64,000 nucleotides of DNA. It comes from Microbacterium hydrothermale (lineage in GTDB: Bacteria; Actinomycetota; Actinomycetes; Actinomycetales; Microbacteriaceae). The notes below the pieces were generated by a model. It did no database searches. It worked only from the letters and a program-made list of their open reading frames with translations, and had not been told where the DNA came from. Of the stretch, positions 18,116 through 27,981 are shown in pieces; positions within the stretch are counted from its first letter, which is position 1; each line of letters begins with the position of its first letter. The stretch lies in the NCBI RefSeq assembly GCF_004854025.1, contig NZ_STGM01000004.1, positions 186,001 through 250,000 on the forward strand, read 5' to 3'. Position numbers and translations under genes: made by a program.

Positions 18116-19984
18116 ATGTCTTCACCCGCTTCCGCGCGCGGTCGGCGCGGCCGCCGCCCCGCCGACGGTCCGCGCGCATCGTTCCGTCAGCTGCTGCCGT
18201 TCCTTCTCGAGCACAAGCGCACGCTCGGCGTGGTCGCGGTGCTGAGCGTGCTGGGGGCGGCGGCGACGCTCGCGCAGCCGCTGCTGGTCGGCCAGGTCAT
18301 CACGCGCGTGCAGAACGCGGTTCCCCTCGGCGCCCTGGTCTGGCTGCTCATCGCCTTCGTCGTGCTGTCGTCGGTGATCTCCGGCTTCCAGCACTACCTG
18401 CTGCAGCGCACGGGCACGGCGGTGGTGTACTCGTCGCGACGCCGCCTGATCGCGCGCATCCTGCGACTGCCCGTCAGCGAATTCGACGCGCGGCGCACGG
18501 GCGACCTCGTCTCGCGCGTGGGTACCGACACCACGCTGCTCTACGCCGTCCTCACCCAGGGATTCGCGGATGCCGTCGGCAACGCCCTCATCCTCGTCGG
18601 CGCCGTGATCGCGATGGCCTTCATCGACCCCCTCCTGCTCGGGCTGATCGTCGTGGTCGTGGGCGCCTCGCTCGCGCTCGTCGTCGTGCTCAGCACCCGC
18701 ATCCGCGCGGCCTCCGCCGACCAGCAGGCCAAGGTCGGCGAGCTGTCGTCGGGCGTCGAGCGGGCCGTGGGCTCGATCCGCACGATCCGCGCCGCGGGCG
18801 CGACCGAGCGCGAGATCACCGCCGTGACCGAGAACGCCACCGCGGCCTACGCCGCCGGGGTGCGGATCGCGCGGGTCTCGGCGCTGATCGTCCCGGTCGC
18901 GTTCGTGGCCCTGCAGGTGTCGTTGCTCGTCGTGCTCGGCGTCGGCGGGTACCGCGTGGCATCCGGGGCGATCGACGTCGCCTCCCTGGTGACGTTCGTG
19001 ATCTTCCTCTTCCTGCTCGTCCAACCCCTCGCCTCGGCCATCGGGGCGATCACGTCGGTGAACCAGGCGCTCGGCGCGCTCGGGCGCATCCAGGAAGTGC
19101 TCGACCTTCCCCTCGAAGACGACGACGACAGGCCCGCCGGGTCGGCGACGATCCCGGGTGCCGCGGCGATCGTCTTCCAGGATGTGCGCTTCCGCTACCC
19201 CGAACACGTCGTCAAGGCGCGCGAGGCGGCGGCCGCGGAAGCGCGATCGGTGCTCGCCGGGGCGCACCTCGATGCGACCGAACCGGCGCCCGCCGAGACC
19301 GACCACGAGGTGCTGCGCGGAGTGTCGTTCACCGTGCCGCGCGGGGCGCGGGTCGCCCTCGTCGGACCGTCGGGGGCGGGTAAGAGCACGATCCTCTCAC
19401 TCGTCGAGCGGTTCTACGACCCGACCGCGGGAGCGATCCTCGTCGACGGGGTCGACGCGCGCGACCTCCCCCGCGACGACCTGCGCGCGCGCTTCGGCTA
19501 CGTCGAACAGGACGCGCCCACCCTCGCCGGCACGATCGCCGACAATCTGCGACTGGCCTCGCCCGATGCCTCGGACGCCGACTGCGAGCGCGTGCTGCGC
19601 GAAGTGAACCTCGGCGACGTGCTCGAGCGCAACCCGCTCGGCGTCGATGCCCCGGTCGGCGAAGACGGCGTGATGCTCTCGGGCGGGGAGCGTCAGCGTC
19701 TCGCGATCGCGCGGGCACTGCTGGCCGCACCTCCGGTGCTGCTGCTCGACGAGTCGACCTCGTCGCTCGACGGGGTGAACGAACAGCGCATGCGCGAGGC
19801 CATCGACGCCGTGGCGACAGGCCGCACGCTGCTCGTCATCGCGCACCGCCTGTCGACCGTCGTCGACAGCGACCTGATCGTCGTGCTCGAGGACGGCCGC
19901 GTCGTCGGCCAGGGCACGCACAGCGAGCTCGTGGCATCCACTCCCCTGTACCGCGACCTGGCGAAGCACCAGTTGCTGGTGTAG
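18116..19984 (+). CDS. ABC transporter, fused permease/ATPase (exporter type)
   Basis: 622 aa half-transporter expected to act as a homodimer. A six-helix type IV permease (residues ~25-310) is followed by an ATPase with Walker A GPSGAGKS, Q-loop in YVEQDAPT, signature MLSGGERQR and Walker B VLLLDESTSSLD, so both sites look competent. An unusual insert of about 35 Ala/Glu-rich residues (from VVKAREAAAAEARS) splits the first strands of the ATPase domain. Start: ATG 18116 lies 5 nt behind GAGGA; ATG 18110 overlaps that site. Substrate unknown. Confidence 0.85.
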   Translation: MSSPASARGRRGRRPADGPRASFRQLLPFLLEHKRTLGVVAVLSVLGAAATLAQPLLVGQVITRVQNAVPLGALVWLLIAFVVLSSVISGFQHYLLQRTGTAVVYSSRRRLIARILRLPVSEFDARRTGDLVSRVGTDTTLLYAVLTQGFADAVGNALILVGAVIAMAFIDPLLLGLIVVVVGASLALVVVLSTRIRAASADQQAKVGELSSGVERAVGSIRTIRAAGATEREITAVTENATAAYAAGVRIARVSALIVPVAFVALQVSLLVVLGVGGYRVASGAIDVASLVTFVIFLFLLVQPLASAIGAITSVNQALGALGRIQEVLDLPLEDDDDRPAGSATIPGAAAIVFQDVRFRYPEHVVKAREAAAAEARSVLAGAHLDATEPAPAETDHEVLRGVSFTVPRGARVALVGPSGAGKSTILSLVERFYDPTAGAILVDGVDARDLPRDDLRARFGYVEQDAPTLAGTIADNLRLASPDASDADCERVLREVNLGDVLERNPLGVDAPVGEDGVMLSGGERQRLAIARALLAAPPVLLLDESTSSLDGVNEQRMREAIDAVATGRTLLVIAHRLSTVVDSDLIVVLEDGRVVGQGTHSELVASTPLYRDLAKHQLLV

Positions 19985-19987
19985 CCG

Positions 19988-20008
19988 CGCGAGCGGGGGG
20001 CGCTCGCG
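19988..20008 (+). terminator. Terminator after the ABC exporter
   Basis: 8-bp stem (19988-19995 / 20001-20008) with a GGGGG loop, 4 bp after the stop. Confidence 0.55.
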
Positions 20009-20119
20009 AGCCGCCGGCACGCGCGCCGCGCGAGACCGCATCCGGCCGACATCTCGGCTGCAGCGCGGCACCGAGTCGTCGGCGGGATACCGTCTCGCGC
20101 TCGCCCTCCCGGAACGCAC

Positions 20120-20158
20120 CGACGCCCCTTCCGCGCGCCAAGAACGGGAGGGGCGTCG
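20120..20158 (-). terminator. Terminator downstream of pckG
   Basis: 13-bp stem (20120-20132 / 20146-20158) with one wobble pair, about 50 bp beyond the pckG stop on the minus strand; it could also serve the plus strand. Confidence 0.6.
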
Positions 20159-20207
20159 ATTCCAGGGCTCGCCCCGCGGCGCGACACGGCGCGGGGGCGA
20201 ACCGGTC

Positions 20208-22091
20208 TCAGGCGCGCTGCAGGCGGTAGCGCAGCGACGCGAGCTCGGCGCGCAGGGCGGCCGGCAGGTGCGAACCGAAGGTGTCGTAGAACTCCTCCGT
20301 GAGGTCGGCCTCGGCGAGCCACGAGTCGCGGTCGATCGCGAAGAGCTCCTCGAGGTCGGCGGAGGGCAGGTCGAGGCCCGTCAGGTCGAGGTCTTCGGTG
20401 CGCGGCAGGCGTCCGATCGGGCTGTCCACGGCATCCACCTGTCCGTCGACGCGGCGGATGATCCAGTCGATCACGCGGGCGTTGTCGCCGAACCCGGGCC
20501 ACAGGAAGCGGCCGTCGTCGCCCTTGCGGAACCAGTTGACCTGGAAGATGCGGGGCGCGCGGTCGAAGCGCAGCTTCTGGCCGACCTTCAGCCAGTGGCC
20601 GAAGTAGTCGCCCATGTTGTAGCCGCAGAACGGGAGCATCGCGAAGGGATCGCGACGCAGCTCGCCGACCGTGCCCTCCTGCGCCGCGGTCTTCTCGCTC
20701 GACACGGTCGAACCGAGGAAGACGCCGTGCGACCAGTCGGTGGCCTCGAGCACGAGCGGGACGTTCGTGGCGCGGCGACCGCCGAACAGGATGACGTCGA
20801 GCGGGACGCCCTCGGGGGCCTCCCAGTCCTCCGCGATCTGCGGGCACTGGGCGGCTCCGACGGTGAAGCGCGAGTTCGGGTGGGCGGCGGGGCGGCCCGA
20901 CGCGGGCGTCCAGTCGTTGCCCTCCCAGTCGATGAGGTGCGGCGGCGCCTCGTCGGTCAGACCCTCCCACCACACGTCGCCGTCGGGGCGCAGGGCGACG
21001 TTCGTGAAGATCGTGTTGCCCCACAGTGTCTCGATCGCGGTGACGTTGGTCGACTCGCCGGTTCCGGGGGCGACGCCGAAGAAGCCGGCCTCGGGGTTGA
21101 TCGCCCACAGGCGTCCGTCTTCGCCGGGGCGGATCCAGGTGATGTCGTCGCCGAGCGTCTCGACGCGCCAGCCGGGGATCGTCGGGCGGAGCATCGCCAG
21201 GTTGGTCTTGCCGCAGGCCGAGGGGAACGCCGCGGCGACGTGGTAGGCCTTACCCTTCGGGTCGATCACGCGGATGAGCAGCATGTGCTCGGCGAGCCAG
21301 CCCTCGTCACGGCCGATGACCGAGGCGATGCGCAGCGCGAAGCACTTCTTCGCCAGGATCGCGTTGCCGCCGTAGCCCGAGCCGAACGACCACACCTCGA
21401 GGGTGTCGGGGAAGTGGACGATGTACTTCTCGTCGTTGCACGGCCAGGCGACGTCATCCTGACCGGGAGCGAGGGGCGCACCCACCGAGTGCACGGTCTT
21501 GACCCACGGCGCACCGTTCGCGATCTGCTGCGTGACGGCGGTGCCGACGCGGGTCATCACACCGATGGATGCCACGGCGTATGCGCTGTCGGTGATCTGC
21601 ACGCCGATGTGGCTGAGGGGGCCGCCCACGGCGCCCATCGAGAACGGGACGACGTACATCGTGCGGCCGCGCATAGACCCCTCGAACACGCCGTTGAGCG
21701 TCTCGCGGATCTCGGCCGGGGCGATCCAGTTGTTCGTCGGTCCGGCGTCCTCCTCGCGCTGGGAGGCGATGTAGGTGCGCGACTCCAGGCGGGCGACGTC
21801 GCCGGGGTGGGAGCGGGCGAGGTAGGAACCGGGACGCCACTCGGGGTTGAGCTTGATGAGCTTGCCCTCGTCGACCATTTCGCGCAGCAGCGCGTCGTTC
21901 TCGGCGGCGGAGCCGTCGACCCAGTGGATGCGGTCGGGCTGCGTGAGAGCGGCCACCTGGTCGACCCAGGCGGTGAGGGCGGCGAGCCCCGGGCCCTCGA
22001 CGGCCGGCTTCACGCCGTGTCCGGGGCGGGCAGCGGGGGCCGCGGCGGCGCGGCCGGTGGAGCGGGGGGCGAAGATGTCGGCGAGTGCCAT
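20208..22091 (-). CDS. pckG: Phosphoenolpyruvate carboxykinase (GTP)
   Basis: 627 aa cytosolic enzyme converting oxaloacetate plus GTP to PEP and CO2, the entry to gluconeogenesis. The kinase-1 motif [12 protein letters not shown], the metal-binding TLGDDITWI, the GTP-binding region with FFGVAPGT, and [12 protein letters not shown] are all present. An Ala/Pro-rich tail of about 25 residues precedes the conserved start. The start ATG has AGGAG upstream. It is divergent from a ScfR/RamB-type regulator 118 bp away, consistent with acetate or propionate control. Confidence 0.95.
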   Translation of the reverse strand: MALADIFAPRSTGRAAAAPAARPGHGVKPAVEGPGLAALTAWVDQVAALTQPDRIHWVDGSAAENDALLREMVDEGKLIKLNPEWRPGSYLARSHPGDVARLESRTYIASQREEDAGPTNNWIAPAEIRETLNGVFEGSMRGRTMYVVPFSMGAVGGPLSHIGVQITDSAYAVASIGVMTRVGTAVTQQIANGAPWVKTVHSVGAPLAPGQDDVAWPCNDEKYIVHFPDTLEVWSFGSGYGGNAILAKKCFALRIASVIGRDEGWLAEHMLLIRVIDPKGKAYHVAAAFPSACGKTNLAMLRPTIPGWRVETLGDDITWIRPGEDGRLWAINPEAGFFGVAPGTGESTNVTAIETLWGNTIFTNVALRPDGDVWWEGLTDEAPPHLIDWEGNDWTPASGRPAAHPNSRFTVGAAQCPQIAEDWEAPEGVPLDVILFGGRRATNVPLVLEATDWSHGVFLGSTVSSEKTAAQEGTVGELRRDPFAMLPFCGYNMGDYFGHWLKVGQKLRFDRAPRIFQVNWFRKGDDGRFLWPGFGDNARVIDWIIRRVDGQVDAVDSPIGRLPRTEDLDLTGLDLPSADLEELFAIDRDSWLAEADLTEEFYDTFGSHLPAALRAELASLRYRLQRA

Positions 22092-22197
22092 GTCGTTCTC
22101 CTCGGTTGAGAGCGAAATCGGTGGTCTTCCCCCATCTTGAGGGCGTTGAACGAGGATTTTCCCGCGCCTCTCGATGTAAAAAATCCGATTCTTTCGA

Positions 22198-22203
22198 TAT
22201 GGT
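22198..22203 (+). promoter_or_regulatory. -10 box (TATGGT) for scfR-type regulator
   Basis: TATGGT, 6-nt spacer, ATG at 22210. The spacer also reads AAGGA, but it is too close to the ATG to be a normal ribosome site. The rest of the 118-bp divergent gap holds an AT-rich stretch near 22177-22197 and no recognisable RamB box. Confidence 0.5.
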
Positions 22204-22209
22204 CAAGGA

Positions 22210-23649
22210 ATGGCTTCGTCGTTCGAACTGACCACGCTCGGTCATCGCATCCGGCATCACCGCCTCGCGCGGGGGTACACCCTCGACGAGCTGGGCGCGC
22301 TTGTCGGTGTGGCGGGCAGTCAGCTCAGCCTCATCGAGAACGGCAAGCGCGAGCCCAAGCTCTCGCTGCTGCAGGAGATCGCGCGCGCGACCGAGACCGA
22401 GGTCACCGAGCTGCTCTCGCGCGAACCCCCGAACCGGCGGGCCGCGCTCGAGATCGAGCTCGAGAAGGCTCAGACGTCCCCGTTCTTCCGCCAGCTCGGC
22501 ATCCCGCCGGTCAAGGTCACCAAGGGCACGAGCGACGAGACGATCGAAGCCGTGCTGGGTCTGCATCGCGAACTGCAGCGCCGCGAGCGCGCGACGATCG
22601 CGAGCCCCGAGGAGGCACGCCGCGCCAACACCGAGCTGCGCCTGCGCATGCGCGAGATCGACAACCACCTGCCCGACATCGAGCGACTGGCCGAGAAGCA
22701 GCTGAAGGCCGCGGGGCACTCCACCGGGGCGCTCACCCACCGCACGGTGAGCATCATGGCCGAGCAGCTCGGGTTCGAGCTCATCTACGTCAGCGATCTC
22801 CCCCACTCAGCGCGCTCGGTCACCGACCTCGAGAACGGGCGCATCTACCTTCCCCCGGCATCCATCCCGGGAGGCCACGGGCTGCGGTCGATGGCCCTGC
22901 AGGCCATGGCGCACCGCCTGCTCGGCCACCGCCCGCCCACCGACTACGCCGACTTCCTGCAGCAGCGTCTCGAGATCAACTACTACGCGGCGTGCTGCCT
23001 CATGCCCGAGACGAGCGCGATGTCGTTCCTCGCCCAGGCGAAGAAGGATAAGAACCTCGCCGTCGAGGACTTCCGCGACGCGTTCGGCGTCACGCACGAA
23101 GCCGCCGCGATGCGCATGACCAACCTCATGACGACCCATCTCGGCATCCGTCTGCATTTCCTGCGCGTCGACGGCGATGGAGCGATCTCGCGCGTCTACG
23201 AGAACGACGGACTCCCCCTGCCCACCGACGTCACCGGCAGCGTCGAGGGCCAGGTCGTGTGCAAGAAGTTCTCGGCGCGCTCCGCTTTCGCCGAGCACAA
23301 CCGCACCACCGAGCACTACCAGTACACCGACACCCCCGCCGGAACGTTCTGGTGCTCCACCCAGACCGGGACGACGAGCGACGGCGACTTCTCGATCACG
23401 GTCGGCGTGCCCTTCGACGACGCGCGATGGTTCCGCGGGCGCGAGACCCCCAAGCGCGGCGTCTCGCACTGTCCCGACGAGTCCTGCTGCCGCCGCCCCG
23501 ACACCGAGGCCGCCGAGCGCTGGCAGGGCAAGGCCTGGCCGAGCGCGCGCGTGCACCGGCACATGTTCTCTCCGCTCCCCCGCGGGATGTTCCCGGGCGT
23601 CGACGACGCGGAAGTCTTCTCGTTCCTCGATCGCCACGCGGACGGCTGA
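22210..23649 (+). CDS. ScfR/RamB/PrpR-type XRE regulator of short-chain acyl metabolism
   Basis: 479 aa cytosolic transcription factor. An N-terminal Cro/C1-type helix-turn-helix (residues ~10-65, TLDELGALVGVAGSQLSLIE) is followed by a central ImmA/IrrE-like domain, then the DUF2083 C-terminal domain with a cysteine cluster (HCPDESCCRRPD). In the family this region binds acyl-CoA and, in M. tuberculosis PrpR, an Fe-S cluster. Homologues regulate acetate, propionate and glyoxylate genes. It is divergent from pckG, which it may regulate; that is inference. Confidence 0.85.
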   Translation: MASSFELTTLGHRIRHHRLARGYTLDELGALVGVAGSQLSLIENGKREPKLSLLQEIARATETEVTELLSREPPNRRAALEIELEKAQTSPFFRQLGIPPVKVTKGTSDETIEAVLGLHRELQRRERATIASPEEARRANTELRLRMREIDNHLPDIERLAEKQLKAAGHSTGALTHRTVSIMAEQLGFELIYVSDLPHSARSVTDLENGRIYLPPASIPGGHGLRSMALQAMAHRLLGHRPPTDYADFLQQRLEINYYAACCLMPETSAMSFLAQAKKDKNLAVEDFRDAFGVTHEAAAMRMTNLMTTHLGIRLHFLRVDGDGAISRVYENDGLPLPTDVTGSVEGQVVCKKFSARSAFAEHNRTTEHYQYTDTPAGTFWCSTQTGTTSDGDFSITVGVPFDDARWFRGRETPKRGVSHCPDESCCRRPDTEAAERWQGKAWPSARVHRHMFSPLPRGMFPGVDDAEVFSFLDRHADG

Positions 23650-23755
23650 GGCGCGGCCCGGGGCGCCGCGGCTGCGATCGCCGCCCAGCCTCGGCCGATC
23701 CGCGCACTGCTCGACACGAAACGAACACGACACACGCGCGGTCTCTTCACGAAAA

Positions 23756-23768
23756 GTAAAACATTTAC
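23756..23768. promoter_or_regulatory. Palindrome/operator in the importer operon promoter
   Basis: GTAAA-ACA-TTTAC inverted repeat in an otherwise GC-rich gap. It overlaps a plausible -10 (TACATT, 23766-23771) about 40 bp before the first gene. The local regulator is the LacI-type protein at 28773, so autoregulation is plausible but unproven. Confidence 0.5.
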
Positions 23769-23804
23769 ATTGGCGGGACACTCACCGACACGGAGGCTCC
23801 CGAC

Positions 23805-24938
23805 ATGTCACACCTTCGCACCGTCCTGTTCCCCGCCCACCCGTCCGCTCGCGCGCAGGCCGCCGCCCCGCGCTCGACCCGCACCCGCCGCGGCGCCGCC
23901 GGCGCCGCCGGCGTGCTCGCCCTCGCCCTGGCCGTCTCGGGCTGCGCCTCATCCGCCGCCTCGTCGAGCAGCAGCGGACCGGCGTCGTTCGGCACCGCCA
24001 GCGTCGCGCTCAGCTGGATCAAGAACTACGAATTCGCCGGCTACTACTTCGCCGAAGACGACGGCGACTACACCGACGCCGGCTTCGACAAGGTCGACCT
24101 CATCGCCGGCGGCGGCAACACCAACTCGTGGGACCTCGTCCTCTCGGGACAGGCCCAGGTGGGTCTCGCCTCCGACCTCACCGGCATCACCGGCGCGATC
24201 AACGACGGTGCCGGACTGAAGATCATCGGCGCCCAGTTCGTGAAGAACCCCGTCGGCTTCGTCTCGCTCGCCGGCAATCCGATCCGCACCGTCGCCGACC
24301 TGAAGGGAAAGCGCATCGGCGTCGACGCCGGCGGCAAGCTCGCCGTCGAAGCGGTGCTCAAGGCCAACGACCTGCCCGCCGACACCGTCGAGTTCGTCTC
24401 CGTCCCCAACGGCGTCGACCCGCTCATGAACGGCGAGGTCGACGCGCTCATCGGATTCCTCACCAACTACCCCATCGCCGTGAAGAACGCCGGCGGCGAC
24501 GTCGTCACGATGTCGTTCGCCGACGCGAACTACGCCCAGTTCGGCGATGCGGTCGTGGTCAGCGACAAGGAGCTGGCCGAGAACCGCGACGAGCTGAAGG
24601 CGATCATGAAGGCCAACATCGAGGGCTGGAACACCGCCCTGACGAAGGGCACGGATGCCATCGCCGACATCGCCATGAAGCACGGCGGCGCCGACAACGG
24701 CCTCGACAAGCAGCTTCAGGTCGACTCCGCGAGCGTCCTGCCCTCCTTCATGCTCACCCCGGACACGGTCAAGAACGGCATCTTCACCCTCACCCCCGAC
24801 CTCGTGGACCAGGCGGTCGCATCGCTCGCCGCGGCCGGAATTACAGCCGACCCGAGCATGTTCGACACCTCGCTGCTGCAAGAGGTGTACGCCGAGAACC
24901 CCGACCTGATCCCGGGCTTCACCGTCCCGGCATCCTGA
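23805..24938 (+). CDS. NMT1/THI5-type ABC transporter substrate-binding lipoprotein
   Basis: 377 aa. Basic N-terminal region, then a hydrophobic stretch and a lipobox ending VSGCAS, so it is an anchored lipoprotein. The mature part starts with LSWIKNYEFAGYYFAEDDG, typical of the NMT1/THI5-like binding proteins (ThiY type, also nitrate/sulfonate types), followed by DLVLSGQAQVGLAS. Family members bind aminopyrimidines, formyl-aminopyrimidine or small anions. It is first of seven tightly spaced genes, with GGAGG before the ATG. A pyrimidine- or purine-like ligand is suggested by the downstream enzymes. Confidence 0.85.
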   Translation: MSHLRTVLFPAHPSARAQAAAPRSTRTRRGAAGAAGVLALALAVSGCASSAASSSSSGPASFGTASVALSWIKNYEFAGYYFAEDDGDYTDAGFDKVDLIAGGGNTNSWDLVLSGQAQVGLASDLTGITGAINDGAGLKIIGAQFVKNPVGFVSLAGNPIRTVADLKGKRIGVDAGGKLAVEAVLKANDLPADTVEFVSVPNGVDPLMNGEVDALIGFLTNYPIAVKNAGGDVVTMSFADANYAQFGDAVVVSDKELAENRDELKAIMKANIEGWNTALTKGTDAIADIAMKHGGADNGLDKQLQVDSASVLPSFMLTPDTVKNGIFTLTPDLVDQAVASLAAAGITADPSMFDTSLLQEVYAENPDLIPGFTVPAS

Positions 24939-24977
24939 GCCCCGCTCCCGCCCCGCATCGAGAGAGGACGCCGCGAC

Positions 24978-25775
24978 ATGATCCCCACGCCCGCACGCGG
25001 CGTCCTCGCGGGCGCCGCCGGACTCGCCGTGCTGATGCTCGCGTGGCACGTGGTGGCCGTGACGGTCTACCTGCGCGACAACGGCACCCCCGGTCCGGTG
25101 CCCCCACCGTTCCCCGTCTTCGCCCGCGCCGTCACCGGACTCGTCGACGGCGCCTACGCCGAGGGTCTCGCGGCCACGGCCGGGGCGGCGCTGACCGGCT
25201 ACGGCCTGGCCGTCGTGATCGCGCTGGCGCTCGGCATCCTGGTCATGATCACCCCCGCGCTCGGCCCGTTCGCCTCGCAACTGGGTGTCGTGGCCGCGTG
25301 CGCCCCGGCCGCGGCGATCGCCCCCATCGTCGTGCTGCTGAGCCCCTCGGGCAGTCGCGCCGTGAGCGTGGTGCTGGCCCTGCTCGCCGTGGAGTTCCCC
25401 CTCGTCGTCGGGGTGCTGCTGGGGCTGCGCTCCGCGGCGCCCGCGCAGATCGACCTCGTGCACGCCTACGGCGGAGGTGCCTGGACGGCCATCCGCACGG
25501 TGCGGGTCGTGTCCGCCATCCCGGCGCTGCTCGCGGCGCTCAAACTCGCCGCCCCGGCCGCGTTCCTCGGCGCGATGACCGGGGAGTTCTTCACGGTCGG
25601 GGTGGACGAGGGCGCCGGGCGACTGCTCATCTCGCAGCAGTACGTCGGCGACTACACCGGCATGTGGGCGATCGCCCTGCTCGCGACGCTCGTCTCGGCA
25701 CTCGGCTACGGCGCGGTCGCCGCGCTCGGCCGCGTCCTCGCCCCCTGGACCGCCCACACCGGGAGCACACGATGA
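24978..25775 (+). CDS. ABC transporter permease (importer, subunit 1)
   Basis: 265 aa BPD-type inner-membrane permease with about six helices. The EAA-like loop reads [20 protein letters not shown] and lies around residues 155-175, where it should dock with the ATPase. It begins 39 bp after the binding protein, with GAGAGGA upstream. It overlaps the next permease by ATGA. The two permeases are clearly paralogous and would form a heterodimeric channel. Confidence 0.88.
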   Translation: MIPTPARGVLAGAAGLAVLMLAWHVVAVTVYLRDNGTPGPVPPPFPVFARAVTGLVDGAYAEGLAATAGAALTGYGLAVVIALALGILVMITPALGPFASQLGVVAACAPAAAIAPIVVLLSPSGSRAVSVVLALLAVEFPLVVGVLLGLRSAAPAQIDLVHAYGGGAWTAIRTVRVVSAIPALLAALKLAAPAAFLGAMTGEFFTVGVDEGAGRLLISQQYVGDYTGMWAIALLATLVSALGYGAVAALGRVLAPWTAHTGSTR

Positions 25776-26602
25776 CCCGCACGCCCACCTGGGTCTGGAC
25801 GACCCTGTGCACCCTCGCCACCGCCGTGCTGCTGCTCGTCGGGTGGCAGCTGGCGATCGGCCTCTCGGGCCTGAGCCCCTACCTCGCCAAGACGCCCGTC
25901 GACGTCTGGCGTTACCTCTTCGTCGACGGTGCGGGCAACCCCGCGGCCGCGGCCGATCGCCGCGCGGCCCTGGGGCCGATGATCGGCGTGACGGTCACGC
26001 ACAGCGCCGTCGGCCTGCTGCTGGGCGTCGGGACGGGCTTCGTCGGCGCGGTCGCCCTGACCGTCTCGCGCTCGCTGCGCGCGGTCTTCCTCCCCCTCGC
26101 CCTGCTCCTGCAGACGGTGCCGCTGATCGCGATGGCACCGGTCATCTACGCGGTGTTCGGCTCCGGCATCCTCACCGCGGCCGTCGTCGCCGCCGTCGTG
26201 ACCTTCTTCCCGCTGCTGATGAACATCGGCGCGGGGCTGTCCTCGTCCACGCCCGAGACCATCGACCTCGTACGCGCCTACGGGGGCGGACGATGGACCC
26301 TGCTGCGGTTCGTGCAACTGCCGGCATCCCTCCCCTCGCTGTTCGCGGGGCTCAAGCTCGCCGCACCCGCCACGGTGTCGGCGGCGACGCTCTACGAGTT
26401 CCTCTTCTCGTTCGAAGGGCTCGGCGCGAACCTGCTGACCAGCAAGTCCTACTCCGACTACGGACTGCTCTGGACGCTCGTGGTCATCACGGTGCTGCTC
26501 TCCCTCACCGCATACGGACTCGTCGTGCTGGCCGAGACGCTCCTGCTCGCCGGCCGCTTCCCGTCGCGTCACTCGACTCCCGCTCAGAAAGGCTCCGCAT
26601 GA
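25772..26602 (+). CDS. ABC transporter permease (importer, subunit 2)
   Basis: 276 aa BPD-type permease. The EAA-like segment [20 protein letters not shown] corresponds to the same loop in its partner. Six helices are visible. It overlaps both neighbours by 4 bp (ATGA), so the importer genes are translationally coupled. Confidence 0.88.
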   Translation: MTRTPTWVWTTLCTLATAVLLLVGWQLAIGLSGLSPYLAKTPVDVWRYLFVDGAGNPAAAADRRAALGPMIGVTVTHSAVGLLLGVGTGFVGAVALTVSRSLRAVFLPLALLLQTVPLIAMAPVIYAVFGSGILTAAVVAAVVTFFPLLMNIGAGLSSSTPETIDLVRAYGGGRWTLLRFVQLPASLPSLFAGLKLAAPATVSAATLYEFLFSFEGLGANLLTSKSYSDYGLLWTLVVITVLLSLTAYGLVVLAETLLLAGRFPSRHSTPAQKGSA

Positions 26603-27357
26603 CCGAGTCCGGTGTGCACCTCCGCGGCCTCACCCGCCACTTCGCGGCGCGCGGCGGCCCCGTCGTCGCCGTCGACGGCGTCGACCTCGAGACCCCGCGC
26701 GGCTCGTTCCTGTCACTGCTCGGGCCCTCCGGCTGCGGCAAGTCGACGGTGCTGCGCATGCTCGCGGGCCTGGACGCGCCCACCTCGGGCGAGGCCACCG
26801 TGCACGGCCTCACCCCGGCGGCCCTGCGCCGCGAGCACGCCTTTGGGATCGCGTTCCAAGACCACGCGCTGCTGCCCTGGCGCACGGTCGAGCGCAACAT
26901 CGCCTTCCCCTTCGAGATCGCGGGACTGCCCGTCGACACCGAGTGGGTGCAGGAGCTCCTGCGGATGGTGCGGCTCGAGCAGTTCGCGAAGGCGCGACCC
27001 TGGCAGCTGTCGGGCGGGATGCGCCAGCGTGTCGCGATCGCCCGGGCCCTCGCCCTGCGCCCCGGCGTGCTTTTCCTCGACGAACCCTTCGGAGCCCTCG
27101 ACGACGTGACGCGACAGCGGCTCAACGTCGAGCTGCAGCGCCTGTGGATGGAGCAGCAGGCGACGACCGTCATGGTCACGCACGGCGTGCAGGAGGCGGT
27201 GTTCCTCAGCGACAAGGTCGCGGTGATGAGCCCGCGTCCTGGTCGCATCAAAGAGGTCATCGACATCGATCTCCCGCGCCCTCGCACCCTCGAGATGACC
27301 AGCACCCCCGAATTCCACTCCTACGTCGACCGCGCCTCCGAGCTCCTGTTCCACTGA
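26599..27357 (+). CDS. ABC transporter ATP-binding protein (nitrate/taurine/thiamine-precursor type)
   Basis: 252 aa. Walker [10 protein letters not shown] (residues ~41-49), Q-loop FQDHALLPW, signature LSGGMRQR and Walker [14 protein letters not shown], then the H-loop in VTHGVQEA. The LLPWRTVxxN and MSPRPGRI blocks place it with the NrtCD/TauB/ThiZ group, matching an NMT1-type binding protein. It is complete and looks catalytically competent. Confidence 0.92.
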   Translation: MTESGVHLRGLTRHFAARGGPVVAVDGVDLETPRGSFLSLLGPSGCGKSTVLRMLAGLDAPTSGEATVHGLTPAALRREHAFGIAFQDHALLPWRTVERNIAFPFEIAGLPVDTEWVQELLRMVRLEQFAKARPWQLSGGMRQRVAIARALALRPGVLFLDEPFGALDDVTRQRLNVELQRLWMEQQATTVMVTHGVQEAVFLSDKVAVMSPRPGRIKEVIDIDLPRPRTLEMTSTPEFHSYVDRASELLFH

Positions 27358-27377
27358 TCCCCCGAAAGGCCCGCACC

Positions 27378-27980
27378 ATGACCGAACTCACCGCCGTCGC
27401 CGCCACCCGCATCGCCCCCGACCTCGACGCCGCCGAAGAGGGCATCCGCATGTACATGCGCGCGATCGGGCTCGACACCGAGCACCCGACCCTCGTCGAC
27501 ACCCCGCGCCGGGTCGCGCACGCGGGCCTCGACCTGTTCTCGGGGATGGACGGCGATCCGCACCGCGCCCTCGGCGGCGGCGAGCCCATCGAGGGCGTCT
27601 ACCCCGGGCCGGTCGCCGTGCACGACATCCCGTACTCCTCGATGTGCGAGCACCACCTGCTGCCGTTCCAGGGCGTCGTGTCGGTGGTCTACCTGCCCGA
27701 CCGCGCACTCGCGGGCATCGGCGACTTCGACGCGATGCTGCGCGTGCTCGCCGCCCGCCCGCAGATGCAGGAGCGGCTGGCCGATCAGATCGCCGAGGTC
27801 GTCTCCGACACGCTCGGCGCGAAGGGCGTCCTGGTGCGGCTGACGGCCCAGCACGCGTGCATGTGGGCCCGCGGCGAGCGGACGGTCGGGGCGACGGCGT
27901 TCTCGCTCGCGGCGCGCGGCGTGTACGACACCGACCCGTCGGCCCGCGCCGAGGCCCGGGTGCTCCTCGGACTGCACTGA
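27378..27980 (+). CDS. FolE-type GTP cyclohydrolase I paralogue with altered phosphate site
   Basis: 200 aa, T-fold enzyme. Zinc ligands are intact (Cys90 and His93 in MCEHHLLPF, Cys161 in QHACMWARG), as are His92, His159, Gln131-Glu132 (RPQMQER, base pocket) and Arg165. However, the canonical GLSKxxR segment reads GIGDFDA, so the lysine and arginine that hold the GTP triphosphate (Lys136, Arg139 in E. coli numbering) are Asp116 and Ala119. The C-terminal part is also unusual. Placed between an importer and a creatininase-family hydrolase, it probably opens the imidazole ring of an imported, unphosphorylated purine-like compound. Ordinary folate synthesis is the alternative. Confidence 0.8.
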   Translation: MTELTAVAATRIAPDLDAAEEGIRMYMRAIGLDTEHPTLVDTPRRVAHAGLDLFSGMDGDPHRALGGGEPIEGVYPGPVAVHDIPYSSMCEHHLLPFQGVVSVVYLPDRALAGIGDFDAMLRVLAARPQMQERLADQIAEVVSDTLGAKGVLVRLTAQHACMWARGERTVGATAFSLAARGVYDTDPSARAEARVLLGLH

Positions 27981-27981
27981 G

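Noticed and set aside
22092..22209. RamB/PrpR-type operator in the pckG-scfR gap
   Set aside because: I looked for the TTTGCAAA-like core known from corynebacterial RamB and found none; the AT-rich run near 22177 is not symmetric.
23650..23804. TPP riboswitch upstream of the NMT1-type importer
   Set aside because: Thiamine-precursor importers often have one, but none of the THI-box conserved blocks (CUGAGA, ACCUGA) is present in this gap.
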